NCBI RefSeq assembly: GCF_036327005.1
Contig: NZ_JAUGZK010000004.1
Location: forward strand, 1-64,000
Direction: 5' to 3'
DNA: 64,000 nt
Source of the DNA: Alkalimonas mucilaginosa
Lineage (GTDB): Bacteria > Pseudomonadota > Gammaproteobacteria > Enterobacterales > Alteromonadaceae
Positions 26,193-34,094 of the stretch are shown in pieces. The translations under genes were made by a program, and so were the position numbers. Position 1 is the stretch's first letter. The number at the start of each line of letters is the position of its first letter. The notes under the pieces are model-generated. The model searched no databases and was not told where the DNA came from. It worked only from the letters and a program-made list of their open reading frames with translations.

Positions 26193-27449
26193 CTATTCGC
26201 TTCGTAGCAGCAAAGGGATCACGGCCGGGTCGCCATCGTGCGGTGCCGGCTTAAGCCCTAAAATCTCTGTCATCACTTGGTACAAATCCACCATTCGAAC
26301 TTGTTCTATTCGGGTTTGCGTTCTAAAGCTGGGGCCATGAGCGATGAGCAGGGCTTGCATCGCCGGTTCTTCATTGTCGTAGCCATGACTGCCGCGTGGC
26401 TCACGGTAGGTAGGGGCCTTGATCATATCGGGCAGCCAACTGCGTCGTACCAGGATCCAGTCAATCTCGGCCAGTACATGCAAGGGAGCAATGCGGCGAT
26501 GGTTTTGAAAATGAAAACGCTCCGGCATCTCCGATTTACGCAGCAAGCGGGCCTGCGGTGGCAGGTTTGCTTTCAGTTGCTGGTAAATCACCTCTTTTTG
26601 CCCGTCTTTTGGAAATATACTCACCAACTCGCGGGAATAGCGTACATAGTGAGCCAACTCCGGGTCTAAGGCCTGATCAATGACAATATGCCGGGTTTGA
26701 TCCACTTCAGCCATGCCGTGATCCGAGGTGATGAGCAAATCCACCTGCTCAAGCAGCCCCAGTTCGGTCAGTCCAGCCACCAGATAGCCAATTTCTGCAT
26801 CAATGTCCTGCATGGCCTGACGTACCTGATTGGAGTTGGGACCATGCATATGGCCCATAGAGTCGACATCGCTAAAGTACAGCGTGATGATGCGCGGTCG
26901 CTCGGCAACTGGTAATTGCAGCCACTCTAATACGGTCTCTACCCGCTGTCGGTTGGAAACATCACCATCGTAGGGGAACCAGTAGCTTGGACGTACCCCT
27001 TTAATTGCGGCCTCAGAGCCAGGGAAAAAGTAGGTGGCGGCTACCTGGCCTTGTTGTTCAGCGGTGACCCAAATCGGCTCACCGCCCCACCAGCGGGCGT
27101 TACCGACTTCCTCTTTATCGCTCATGGTAAAGCGGGCATCAAATTCAGGATCGTACATGCCATTATCAATCACGCCATGATTCTCAGGGTGCAGGCCTGT
27201 CACCAGCGAGTAATGGTTTGGAAAGGTTTTACTGGGAAACACCGGCTGCAGCGCATCCGCCACCAGGCCTGCCTGGGCCAGCGCATTCAGATGCGGGCTG
27301 GGGTAACGCTGCAGATAGCTGGGATGGGCGCCATCGATAGAGATCAAGATAATGGTGGGAGCTAGCCCATTAGCCTGGTCGGTGGCGGGGATGCTGCTAC
27401 AGGCACTTACAAAGAGCAGTGCGATTAGTGATAAAAAGTAGTTTTTCAA
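26193..27449 (-). CDS. NPP-type alkaline phosphatase superfamily phosphodiesterase lipoprotein
   Basis: A 418-residue nucleotide pyrophosphatase/phosphodiesterase-like enzyme of the alkaline phosphatase superfamily. A lipobox LLFVSAC near residue 17 marks it as a lipoprotein. Metal-site motifs are ISIDGAHPSYL, the nucleophile threonine in FPSKTFPNHYSLVTG, FSDVDSMGHMHGP and ITSDHGMAEVD. Both candidate starts are TTG: I prefer 27449, which gives a basic MKN opening; 27461 adds four residues including an aspartate. It probably hydrolyses phosphodiester or nucleotide substrates in the envelope; the exact substrate is unknown. Confidence 0.9.
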   Translation of the reverse strand: MKNYFLSLIALLFVSACSSIPATDQANGLAPTIILISIDGAHPSYLQRYPSPHLNALAQAGLVADALQPVFPSKTFPNHYSLVTGLHPENHGVIDNGMYDPEFDARFTMSDKEEVGNARWWGGEPIWVTAEQQGQVAATYFFPGSEAAIKGVRPSYWFPYDGDVSNRQRVETVLEWLQLPVAERPRIITLYFSDVDSMGHMHGPNSNQVRQAMQDIDAEIGYLVAGLTELGLLEQVDLLITSDHGMAEVDQTRHIVIDQALDPELAHYVRYSRELVSIFPKDGQKEVIYQQLKANLPPQARLLRKSEMPERFHFQNHRRIAPLHVLAEIDWILVRRSWLPDMIKAPTYREPRGSHGYDNEEPAMQALLIAHGPSFRTQTRIEQVRMVDLYQVMTEILGLKPAPHDGDPAVIPLLLRSE

Positions 27450-27628
27450 AACAATATCCAATGGGTGTGCCAGGTTTCACCCTGGCAAAAAAACCAGTTG
27501 GATTGATTTTAGTCGGGCTGTATGAAAGTTGTAAGACAAAAGCGCTGAGTTGTCAGAAGTGACAGATTGTTCACCATTTGAAAAGTATACACAGCTGGCC
27601 TATTTTCCGTGGCCAGCTGATTTACTAA

Positions 27629-28882
27629 CTAATTGTATGAAAGCCTGGATTTTATCAGTGAATAGTATCTCGGGTTATTCTTGCGTAAGTCACGTTCTAT
27701 CCACTCTTTGGTATCCTCTGTCACGACTGCTCCCCTGTCGATTAACATTTGCGTGTAATTAATAGATCGGTTTAGTTCAATTGAGCGTGTAAGCACTTCT
27801 TTAACGACATCAAAGTCATCTGAAAAAAGTAAACTGTCTTTAGTCAAGAGATATTCAAATACAGCTGGCCCTTTGCGATTATGTAATGAAGCGACAAGTG
27901 CATTGCTTCCAATGGAAGTTGTTTGGGACAAATCGACCCCATAATTATCCAGTTGACGAAATTCCTCTACACTTAAATACGTTGCAAGTGAGGAAATATG
28001 AGTGCCATTGAGCTGATGGCCTCTATTTAATATATCAACGATAACATTAAATGGCGCTTTGTTGTGTATTCCAGTGAGGATCTCAATAGCTGCATATGCT
28101 GCACCTTCTTCACTTACCACATGGTCTAATTCAATTAAGAAATTTTCCCAATCTGTATTTTTATCGTCTGGATAAAGGCTAATGCTTCCAAACGTCTTAG
28201 TGATTTGACTTACTCGGGCTTCAGCATTAAAGTCGTGAAAATTATACCGCTCAAGTAGCTCGTCAAGCTCTTCGGCGGTCATATTTTTGAAATCTATGTG
28301 TTCCAATCCATCTTTTAAAGGCTTATGCTTTTGGTTATCATTTGCTCCTGCCGAAGCGTCACCATGCCCATTTGAACTATTTGCTGAGTTGACTGCTTTT
28401 TGAGTACACTCTTCACAAATACTTATTAGTTCTTGGGATCGAATTTTATCGTCGTACCTGGAAAATGGGTGCGAAGAGAAATACATCCATAAAATCAGAC
28501 AAATAAGTGGTAGCGTAATCAAATGAAAAATAAACGAAATGAATGTTTCATAGTGTTTATGTTGATCTGTTAAGCTTTCTTTCCATTCACCGGCTAGATT
28601 AAGCAATAAAGCCACCAGGAAGACGAATGAGAAAGATACACAAAATGTAAAAACTGCATTTGCAGCTATTCCACCCAAGTGTGATAATCCAAATCGCAAC
28701 AGCAGCAGCACGGCTTCTAATATAGAGAGGAAAAAGCCAATCAGAACCCCATTGCCAATAGCGTCCGCTAAATTGAGCTTAAATCCTGTTAGTTTTTTAC
28801 CTGAAACACGTTCGATTAAACGAATAACAAATGAATCTTTTTTATCTTTGAAGCTAGGAAATAATTTAGAAACTCTAGCCAT
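27629..28882 (-). CDS. Unknown membrane protein with three helices and ankyrin-like repeats
   Basis: I do not recognise this 417-residue protein. A basic N-terminus is followed by three hydrophobic helices at about 38-66, 70-100 and 113-138. A polar linker then carries a CEEC pair (about 154-157) and a low-complexity stretch rich in N, S, G and A. The C-terminal 200 residues are helical with degenerate ankyrin-like units, such as NALVASLHNRKGPAVFEYLL and YTQMLIDRGAVVTEDTKEWI. The start has an excellent GGAGGGG site. The gene is clearly more AT-rich than its surroundings, suggesting transfer. It lies 40 bases after the acidic-protein gene on the same strand, so the two are probably one unit. 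Confidence 0.75.
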   Translation of the reverse strand: MARVSKLFPSFKDKKDSFVIRLIERVSGKKLTGFKLNLADAIGNGVLIGFFLSILEAVLLLLRFGLSHLGGIAANAVFTFCVSFSFVFLVALLLNLAGEWKESLTDQHKHYETFISFIFHLITLPLICLILWMYFSSHPFSRYDDKIRSQELISICEECTQKAVNSANSSNGHGDASAGANDNQKHKPLKDGLEHIDFKNMTAEELDELLERYNFHDFNAEARVSQITKTFGSISLYPDDKNTDWENFLIELDHVVSEEGAAYAAIEILTGIHNKAPFNVIVDILNRGHQLNGTHISSLATYLSVEEFRQLDNYGVDLSQTTSIGSNALVASLHNRKGPAVFEYLLTKDSLLFSDDFDVVKEVLTRSIELNRSINYTQMLIDRGAVVTEDTKEWIERDLRKNNPRYYSLIKSRLSYN

Positions 28883-28922
28883 TTTCCCCTCCGGCTTGAT
28901 TTAGATGCATATCCTGCGATGC

Positions 28923-29537
28923 TTAATCACAGGTTGCCAAAGCTGCATTGTACTCTGCTTGTAAACGATTCCTAGCCGAACTTGAAAGCATTTGTAGTCC
29001 TTGGTCCATTACAATCCTGTAAGCACCTCCCATAGCAGAACCAGCACGATAGCCATAAACCTGTGATAAGTATACTGTCAGGGTCATCGCTTCTAAGTTA
29101 AGATAGCTTCTCCAAGCTCCTTCCGCTTCTGACAGTTGCACAATAGAATCAATCATATGTTGTTGTGTCTCTGTTCGGGTATACCCATTACCGCAGACCT
29201 TTTCTGGGGTAGGAGATGAGTCACCATGATCGCCGTCATCATCACCACATAGAGATATGTTGGTACACTCATCGTCCTCGTCATACCAATCATCATCATC
29301 CCAATCATCCCAATCCCAATCCCCTGGTGGTGTGCCGATTACACCAATTCGCTCCCAATCATCCTCCTCCTCATCTTCTTCTTCATTCCTGGCTGCAGAT
29401 GCAGTATTTAACACAAGTCTAAACTCCAGCAAATTAAGAGGCTCGTTGAGTTGCAGATAGGAATTATCATTTGGTTTATGCTCCAAATTTAGCATTAATA
29501 ATGGAAGGCAAAAAACGATCTTACTAAGTCGCTTCAT
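28923..29537 (-). CDS. Exported, extremely acidic Asp/Trp-rich protein of unknown function
   Basis: I do not recognise this 204-residue protein. It opens with a basic, hydrophobic signal-like segment (MKRLSKIVFCLPLLML). Residues about 50-110 are almost entirely D, E, W and G, including NEEEDEEEDDWER, then GVIGTPPGDWDWDDW and DDDDWYDEDDE. Four cysteines (in ECTN, LCGD, VCGN and the C-terminal ATCD) could form disulfides outside the cytoplasm. The last 90 residues look helical and ordered. The acidic stretch could bind Ca2+ or other cations. It precedes the ankyrin-like membrane protein gene by 40 bases. No function can be assigned. Confidence 0.7.
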   Translation of the reverse strand: MKRLSKIVFCLPLLMLNLEHKPNDNSYLQLNEPLNLLEFRLVLNTASAARNEEEDEEEDDWERIGVIGTPPGDWDWDDWDDDDWYDEDDECTNISLCGDDDGDHGDSSPTPEKVCGNGYTRTETQQHMIDSIVQLSEAEGAWRSYLNLEAMTLTVYLSQVYGYRAGSAMGGAYRIVMDQGLQMLSSSARNRLQAEYNAALATCD

Positions 29538-29705
29538 TGGAATAACCCTTAATAAACAAAGTTAATAGCTTGGCTGTTTGGTGCGTGTTCAGTTTTGCAA
29601 GGTAGCATGTTTTTTGTGTTTATCAAGTTAAACTTTAGTTTCACTGCCACTAGCAACTCTTAGCAGGATTGCCAGCTGGTGCGAAAATCGTTACACTGCC
29701 GGCCT
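29538..29705. other. AT-rich intergenic region between divergent transcription units
   Basis: I see no gene here. It must hold the promoter of the minus-strand acidic-protein gene and that of the plus-strand thiamine operon just before the TPP riboswitch. No promoter matched consensus strongly enough for me to place it. Confidence 0.4.
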
Positions 29706-29797
29706 ACCAGGGGGTGTGCTCTATTTGTACAGAGTGCTGAGATGCTTAATGGCGAACCCTAAGAACCTGATCCGGATCATGCCGGCGGAGGGATGGT
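29706..29797 (+). ncRNA. TPP riboswitch (THI element)
   Basis: The conserved THI-box core is plain: CCAGGGGGTG, the CTGAGATGCT segment that contacts the pyrimidine ring, ACCCTAAGAACCTGATC, and CCGGCGGAGGGA that binds the pyrophosphate. Outer ends 29706-29709 and 29794-29797 pair as P1. The regulated ATG at 29844 is 46 bases downstream with GGAG ahead of it, so repression in TPP excess is likely at translation initiation. The downstream genes are all consistent with thiamine uptake and salvage. Confidence 0.95.
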
Positions 29798-29843
29798 GTT
29801 ACTGACTCCTTTTGCGCGGATGATCCCTTTACCGGAGACCACC

Positions 29844-31922
29844 ATGCGCTGTCGTTATTCCGTTGTTGCTGCCTGTATCCTTGCCTCCTTTGGTGGTGTT
29901 GCTGAAGAATTCATTGAACGCCTGGAAGTGCAGGGTGATTTTCGGCGTTTATCGGTACAAAACATTGCCGGCAGCATTGCGGTGCTCTCAACCGACGATA
30001 TGCAGCGTAGCTCGGCGCAACATCTTGATGACGTACTGAATCAGTTAGCCAATGTGAACTTTGCTGCTGGCGCATCACGCGGCCGCTTTGTGCAAATGCG
30101 CGGCATCGGCGAGCGCAGCGAGTTTATTGATGTGATCAACCCGTCGGTTGGTGTGCTGATTGATGGCATTGATTACTCTGGCCTGGGCATCAGCAGCATC
30201 GCTCATGCCGAGCAACTGGAAGTGTTTCGTGGCCCGGAGGCCACCCGCTTTGGAACCAATGCCATGGCAGGCATGCTAAACCTGACTTCGAAACAGCCGG
30301 ATTTTCGCCGCGATGGCGCGGTCAGTGCTACTTTGGCCAATTACAACAGCTGGCAGCTAAGCGGTATGGTCAGCGATGCCATCAGCGAGCAGCTGGCCTT
30401 TAGCCTGACGCTGGACAAACAAGTCTCAGATGGCTTTATCGAAAATACCTATTTAAACCGCAAAGATACCAACGACATCGATGAGCTGACTGCCCGCGGC
30501 CGGCTGTTGTATCGCCACAGCGACCAGCTGCAGTGGCAACTGATTGCCCACGTCATAGAGCAGAACAATGGCTACGATGCGTTTTCGCTTGATAGAAACC
30601 GTACCACCTTATCGGATGAACCCGGCAAAGATAAGCTCAGCAGCAAGGCGCTGGCGCTGCGCTCGGATTACAACGGTTTAAGCGGAGTGGATCTGATGTG
30701 GCAGCTAAGCTGGTTATCAGCCGATTCGGATTACAGTTTTGATGAAGACTGGTCTTTCGTGGGGATTCGTCCGGGGTGGGAATACTCTTATTTTGACCGT
30801 TATCTGCGTTCCCGCGAGCAGTGGACGCTGGATTACCGTCTGGTATCGGATGATGAAGGGCGTATTGGCGAGCACACCGACTGGGTGCTGGGGTTCTATG
30901 CCAGCGGCCGTGAGCTGGATTTGCAGCGTTTGCGCCGGGCCGGCTCTGAATTCCGTCAGTTCGACAGCAGTTTGTACCGCGATAATTTGGCACTCTATGG
31001 TGAAACCAGCACTGCGTTATCTGAGCAAGTCACTCTGATTGTGGGTGGTCGTGTCGAGCGGTATAAAGATGAGTACACAGATAGTGGTGAGCTAGGCATT
31101 AAACAACAGCATACCATGTGGGGTGGCAAGCTCAGCCTGAACTTCCAGGCCAGTGAGCAGGCGATGATCTATACCTTGTTGTCACGTGGCTACAAGGTGG
31201 GAGGGGTGAACGGTGAGGCCCTGTCCCGTGCTGGTGATGATGGCTTTTCGTCCTTGCTGCAGCAGGCAACATTCGAGCCGGAAACTCTGGTGAACGCCGA
31301 GTTTGGTGTGAAAGGGGCGGCTATTGATGGCAGTCTGGTTACCCGGGTGGCAGCTTTTCATATGTGGCGGGATGCTATGCAGGTGAAAGGTTGGCTGAAC
31401 CCGGACCTGGGCCCGGAGTTTGCCGGTTTTATCGACAATGCTGGTCGTGGCCGCAACTACGGTATTGAGATGGAAAACCGCATTGTGCTGCATCCAAGCT
31501 TTACCCTGCATGTCAATGCAGGGCTATTGAAATCTAAGCTGGGCCCTTATGTGACGCAAAGTGGTCTGGATATGACCGGGCGGGATCAGGCGCATGCGCC
31601 GCGCTTTACTTATCAGCTGGCAGGTGACTGGTTCCTGAGTGAGCAACTAACACTGCAGGCCAGTGTGCAGGGCAAAAGCGGCTTCTATTACTCCGATGGC
31701 CACAATGCCCGCTCGACCAGCTCAGAGCTGGTGAATCTTCGCCTGACCTATCAGCTGGAGCAGTGGCAGTTTGCACTTTGGTCGCGCAATGCCTTGGATA
31801 AAGATCAGGCGGTCCGTGGTTTTTACTTTGGCAATGATCCACGTGATGAATACGCCCCCCATACCTATGAGCAATGGGGGGAGCCGCGCCGCTTTGGTGT
31901 GACTGCCAGTTATCAATTTTAA
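29844..31922 (+). CDS. TonB-dependent outer-membrane receptor, probably for thiamine
   Basis: A 692-residue TonB-dependent receptor. A signal peptide (cleavage near GGVA-EE) precedes a TonB-box-like stretch (IERLEVQG). A plug domain follows (about 30-150; VGVLIDGIDYSG, VFRGPEATRFGTNAMAGMLN). The 22-strand barrel ends in the aromatic-terminated RRFGVTASYQF. The open frame extends to 29793, but the ATG at 29844 gives the proper signal peptide and a GGAG site. Its position directly behind a TPP riboswitch and ahead of a PnuT-type permease points to thiamine or its phosphates as the substrate; that is inference from context. Confidence 0.93.
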   Translation: MRCRYSVVAACILASFGGVAEEFIERLEVQGDFRRLSVQNIAGSIAVLSTDDMQRSSAQHLDDVLNQLANVNFAAGASRGRFVQMRGIGERSEFIDVINPSVGVLIDGIDYSGLGISSIAHAEQLEVFRGPEATRFGTNAMAGMLNLTSKQPDFRRDGAVSATLANYNSWQLSGMVSDAISEQLAFSLTLDKQVSDGFIENTYLNRKDTNDIDELTARGRLLYRHSDQLQWQLIAHVIEQNNGYDAFSLDRNRTTLSDEPGKDKLSSKALALRSDYNGLSGVDLMWQLSWLSADSDYSFDEDWSFVGIRPGWEYSYFDRYLRSREQWTLDYRLVSDDEGRIGEHTDWVLGFYASGRELDLQRLRRAGSEFRQFDSSLYRDNLALYGETSTALSEQVTLIVGGRVERYKDEYTDSGELGIKQQHTMWGGKLSLNFQASEQAMIYTLLSRGYKVGGVNGEALSRAGDDGFSSLLQQATFEPETLVNAEFGVKGAAIDGSLVTRVAAFHMWRDAMQVKGWLNPDLGPEFAGFIDNAGRGRNYGIEMENRIVLHPSFTLHVNAGLLKSKLGPYVTQSGLDMTGRDQAHAPRFTYQLAGDWFLSEQLTLQASVQGKSGFYYSDGHNARSTSSELVNLRLTYQLEQWQFALWSRNALDKDQAVRGFYFGNDPRDEYAPHTYEQWGEPRRFGVTASYQF

Positions 31923-31943
31923 CAGCACTCTCAGGAGGTAATG

Positions 31944-32192
31944 ATGCAACTGTCGGTTGAAATCAGCAAGTACCCACTGGCCGATGAGTACATTGGCCCC
32001 ATCAAGGCTTTTATTGCTGAGCTGCAGCAAGAGCCTCAGCTGCATATAATCACCAACACCATGAGTACCCAGTTGTTTGGTGACTACGATGTGGTGATGG
32101 CGGCATTGCAGCGCTGCATGAAATGGTCGTTTGAGCGGTACGGTAAACTGGTATTTGTCTGCAAGTTTATTCCCGGTGATCTGCGACCATGA
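31944..32192 (+). CDS. YkoF/MTH1187-type thiamine-binding protein
   Basis: An 82-residue single-domain protein of the YkoF-related thiamine/HMP-binding fold (ferredoxin-like). Family landmarks are the opening LSVEISKYPL, TNTMSTQLFGDYDVVMAAL in the middle and FVCKFIPGDL at the end. No signal peptide, so it should be cytoplasmic. AGGAGG sits five bases before the ATG at 31944; an ATG at 31941 is also possible but too close. Its stop overlaps the pnuT start by four bases (ATGA). It may buffer or hand over imported thiamine; this is inference. Confidence 0.82.
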   Translation: MQLSVEISKYPLADEYIGPIKAFIAELQQEPQLHIITNTMSTQLFGDYDVVMAALQRCMKWSFERYGKLVFVCKFIPGDLRP

Positions 32193-32836
32193 CGGCGGCT
32201 TTGCAGCAATTCTGGCAAGAGTGGCAGTTGCTAACCAGCCTGGAGCTGGTCGCCATGTTGCTGGCGCTGGCTTATTTGCTGCTGGCGATGCGCCATAGTT
32301 TATGGTGCTGGCCCGCGGCCTTAGCCAGCACGCTTATCTACACTTATGTAATGTGGCAACATCAGCTGTATTCAGAAACCTTGCTGCAGCTCTACTATGC
32401 CGCTATGGCGGTATACGGATTGGTGCACTGGCAACAGTTGCAGCAACAACTGCAGCAGCCTGAAACCGTGAAGCCAGTGATTGAATGGCGTTTAAAGCAG
32501 CACCTTGGCTGGATAGGCATGGCCGCTGGCACTGGCCTGGTGCTGGGCTATTATATGGCCAATCATACAGCGGCTGACTTTGCCTGGCTGGATGCCCAGA
32601 CTACTACCTTTAGCATTATGACCACGGTACTGGTGGTGCGCAAAGTGTTATCGAACTGGCTGTACTGGGTGGTGATTGATGCGGTTTGCATCTATGTTTA
32701 TTTTCAGAAAGGCCTGTACTTCACTACCGGCCTCTTTGTACTCTACACCTTCTTGGCAGTGATAGGATACCTGGCATGGCGCAGCCATTACCGGCAACAA
32801 CAACATACCAGCGGGCAGGTGCTGCAGCCGGCCTGA
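32189..32836 (+). CDS. pnuT: PnuC-family permease, probable thiamine transporter PnuT
   Basis: A 215-residue inner-membrane protein of the PnuC family with about seven helices. Family motifs are WPAALASTLIYTYVMWQHQLYSE (first part near 45) and LSNWLYWVVIDAVCIYVYF near the C-terminus. PnuC carries nicotinamide riboside, whereas PnuT homologues under TPP riboswitches carry thiamine by facilitated diffusion, with trapping by phosphorylation. The riboswitch and the downstream kinase support PnuT. The start overlaps the preceding gene by four bases. Confidence 0.9.
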   Translation: MTAALQQFWQEWQLLTSLELVAMLLALAYLLLAMRHSLWCWPAALASTLIYTYVMWQHQLYSETLLQLYYAAMAVYGLVHWQQLQQQLQQPETVKPVIEWRLKQHLGWIGMAAGTGLVLGYYMANHTAADFAWLDAQTTTFSIMTTVLVVRKVLSNWLYWVVIDAVCIYVYFQKGLYFTTGLFVLYTFLAVIGYLAWRSHYRQQQHTSGQVLQPA

Positions 32837-33717
32837 GCGAAGATGAAGCGGAGCAGCGTATTCGTCAGCTATGTCTGCATCTGGAGTTTTTTGCCAGTCA
32901 TCCACCTTTGGCCATGAGACCTCTGTCGCAGGGCAGCACCAATTTAAGTTACTGGGTACAAACCATTCGCGGTGAATACGTGGTGCGGCATTATTCACCG
33001 GATGTAACCGGAGTCTGTCGTCAGCAGGAGTTGCGGTGTCAGCATGCTGCTGCAGTGGCTGAGCTGGCGCCAGCGCCCTTGTGTCTGAATAACCATCAGC
33101 AAGTGCTTATTTCCGAGTTTTTACCGGCGGGGCAGCCTTTGCAATTGACTTCCGTCCGAATCGATGCGATGGCATCTCAGCTGGTGCGTTTGCACCGGTT
33201 GCAAGTTCAAACGCCTTTATTGCATCCAGGACGCTATTTGCAAGAGCTAAAGTCTCATGCTTCGGGCCCCTGGCTGGAAGCACAGGCTACAGTCTTCAAA
33301 CAATTAGTGGCGGTGGTGCTTGCTTTTGAACAGATGCCGCAGGATCAGGTATTGTGTCATCTGGATTTGCATGCCGGTAACTTGCTGTGGCAAGAGGGGC
33401 GGATCTGGTTGCTGGACTTTGAGTATGCTCAGTTAGCCGACAGCAGTCTGGATTTGGCTTCGCTGCTGGAAAACTTCCCGCTACCCTCTGAGCAGAGTCA
33501 GCAGTTACTGACCAGGTATTATCAGCAGCGTAATGTTGGTATTCATCCAGCTCTGTTGCGGAAAAAGCTGGCTGCGGCCAGGGTATTGTATCAGGGGTTT
33601 TGCTGGCTTTGGTACCTGGCTTTGCCAGAAGGCAGACTGCAAGCACAGTCTCATCTGCAACGGCTGCAGCAGGTGCTGCAGCTCTGGCAGGCTGAGAGCA
33701 AGTTAAAGACCACCTAA
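32776..33717 (+). CDS. Aminoglycoside/choline-kinase-fold phosphotransferase, probable thiamine kinase
   Basis: A 313-residue kinase of the APH/choline kinase fold. The nucleotide-binding loop is QGSTNLSYWV (about 48-57), the catalytic loop is CHLDLHAGNLLW near 195 and the metal motif is LLDFEYAQLAD. The ATG at 32776 has AGGA upstream but overlaps pnuT by 61 bases; no later start leaves the nucleotide loop intact. In this operon the likely job is to phosphorylate thiamine and so trap what PnuT brings in, as ThiK does in E. coli. Its 3' end overlaps the convergent helix-turn-helix gene. Confidence 0.85.
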   Translation: MAQPLPATTTYQRAGAAAGLSEDEAEQRIRQLCLHLEFFASHPPLAMRPLSQGSTNLSYWVQTIRGEYVVRHYSPDVTGVCRQQELRCQHAAAVAELAPAPLCLNNHQQVLISEFLPAGQPLQLTSVRIDAMASQLVRLHRLQVQTPLLHPGRYLQELKSHASGPWLEAQATVFKQLVAVVLAFEQMPQDQVLCHLDLHAGNLLWQEGRIWLLDFEYAQLADSSLDLASLLENFPLPSEQSQQLLTRYYQQRNVGIHPALLRKKLAAARVLYQGFCWLWYLALPEGRLQAQSHLQRLQQVLQLWQAESKLKTT

Positions 33718-33885
33718 CCGTTCGGCCAGTATTTTGTATCGCTCTACATCTTCCTTTTTAAACAAGGGTTTACCTTGTTCGTCTTTATCCGTTGTCACCA
33801 GCAGGTTTTCCCGCGCCAGTCGTTCTACCCGAATACCCTGAACGCCAAGATACTCCGCTACTTCATCCACGGTCATCAGTGCCAT
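33703..33885 (-). CDS. Small helix-turn-helix (excisionase/MerR-like) protein
   Basis: A 60-residue protein that opens MALMTVDEVAEYLGVQGIRV, the pattern of excisionase-type winged helix DNA-binding domains (helix 17-family). LFKKEDVERYKILAERL forms the wing and closing helix. AAGGAAA stands a few bases upstream of the ATG at 33885. It overlaps the thiamine-kinase gene by 15 bases tail to tail and is divergent from the S9 peptidase gene. It may regulate a neighbour or be a leftover of a mobile element; there is no direct evidence for either. Confidence 0.7.
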   Translation of the reverse strand: MALMTVDEVAEYLGVQGIRVERLARENLLVTTDKDEQGKPLFKKEDVERYKILAERLGGL

Positions 33886-34094
33886 GATGGTTTCCTTTTG
33901 TTGGCTTCATTGCCTTTTCTGAACTAGTTAATTGTTTAGGCTTAAGTAAAGCGCAAAATTTGTGATTTGTGAATCAAAATTTTTCCGTTGGGTTGAAACA
34001 CCTCGTTACACCTTGCCATAAACCTGGCCGTAGCTTTAAACGAAATGTCATGGTAATTTTCGCAGGTTAACAAAAGGATAAGAAAGGAAAAAGA

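Noticed and set aside
29216..29460. Two forward reading frames rich in His and Ser opposite the acidic gene
   Set aside because: They are antisense images of the GAT/GAC and TCATCA-type codons of the acidic protein; they have no ribosome-binding site or family likeness.
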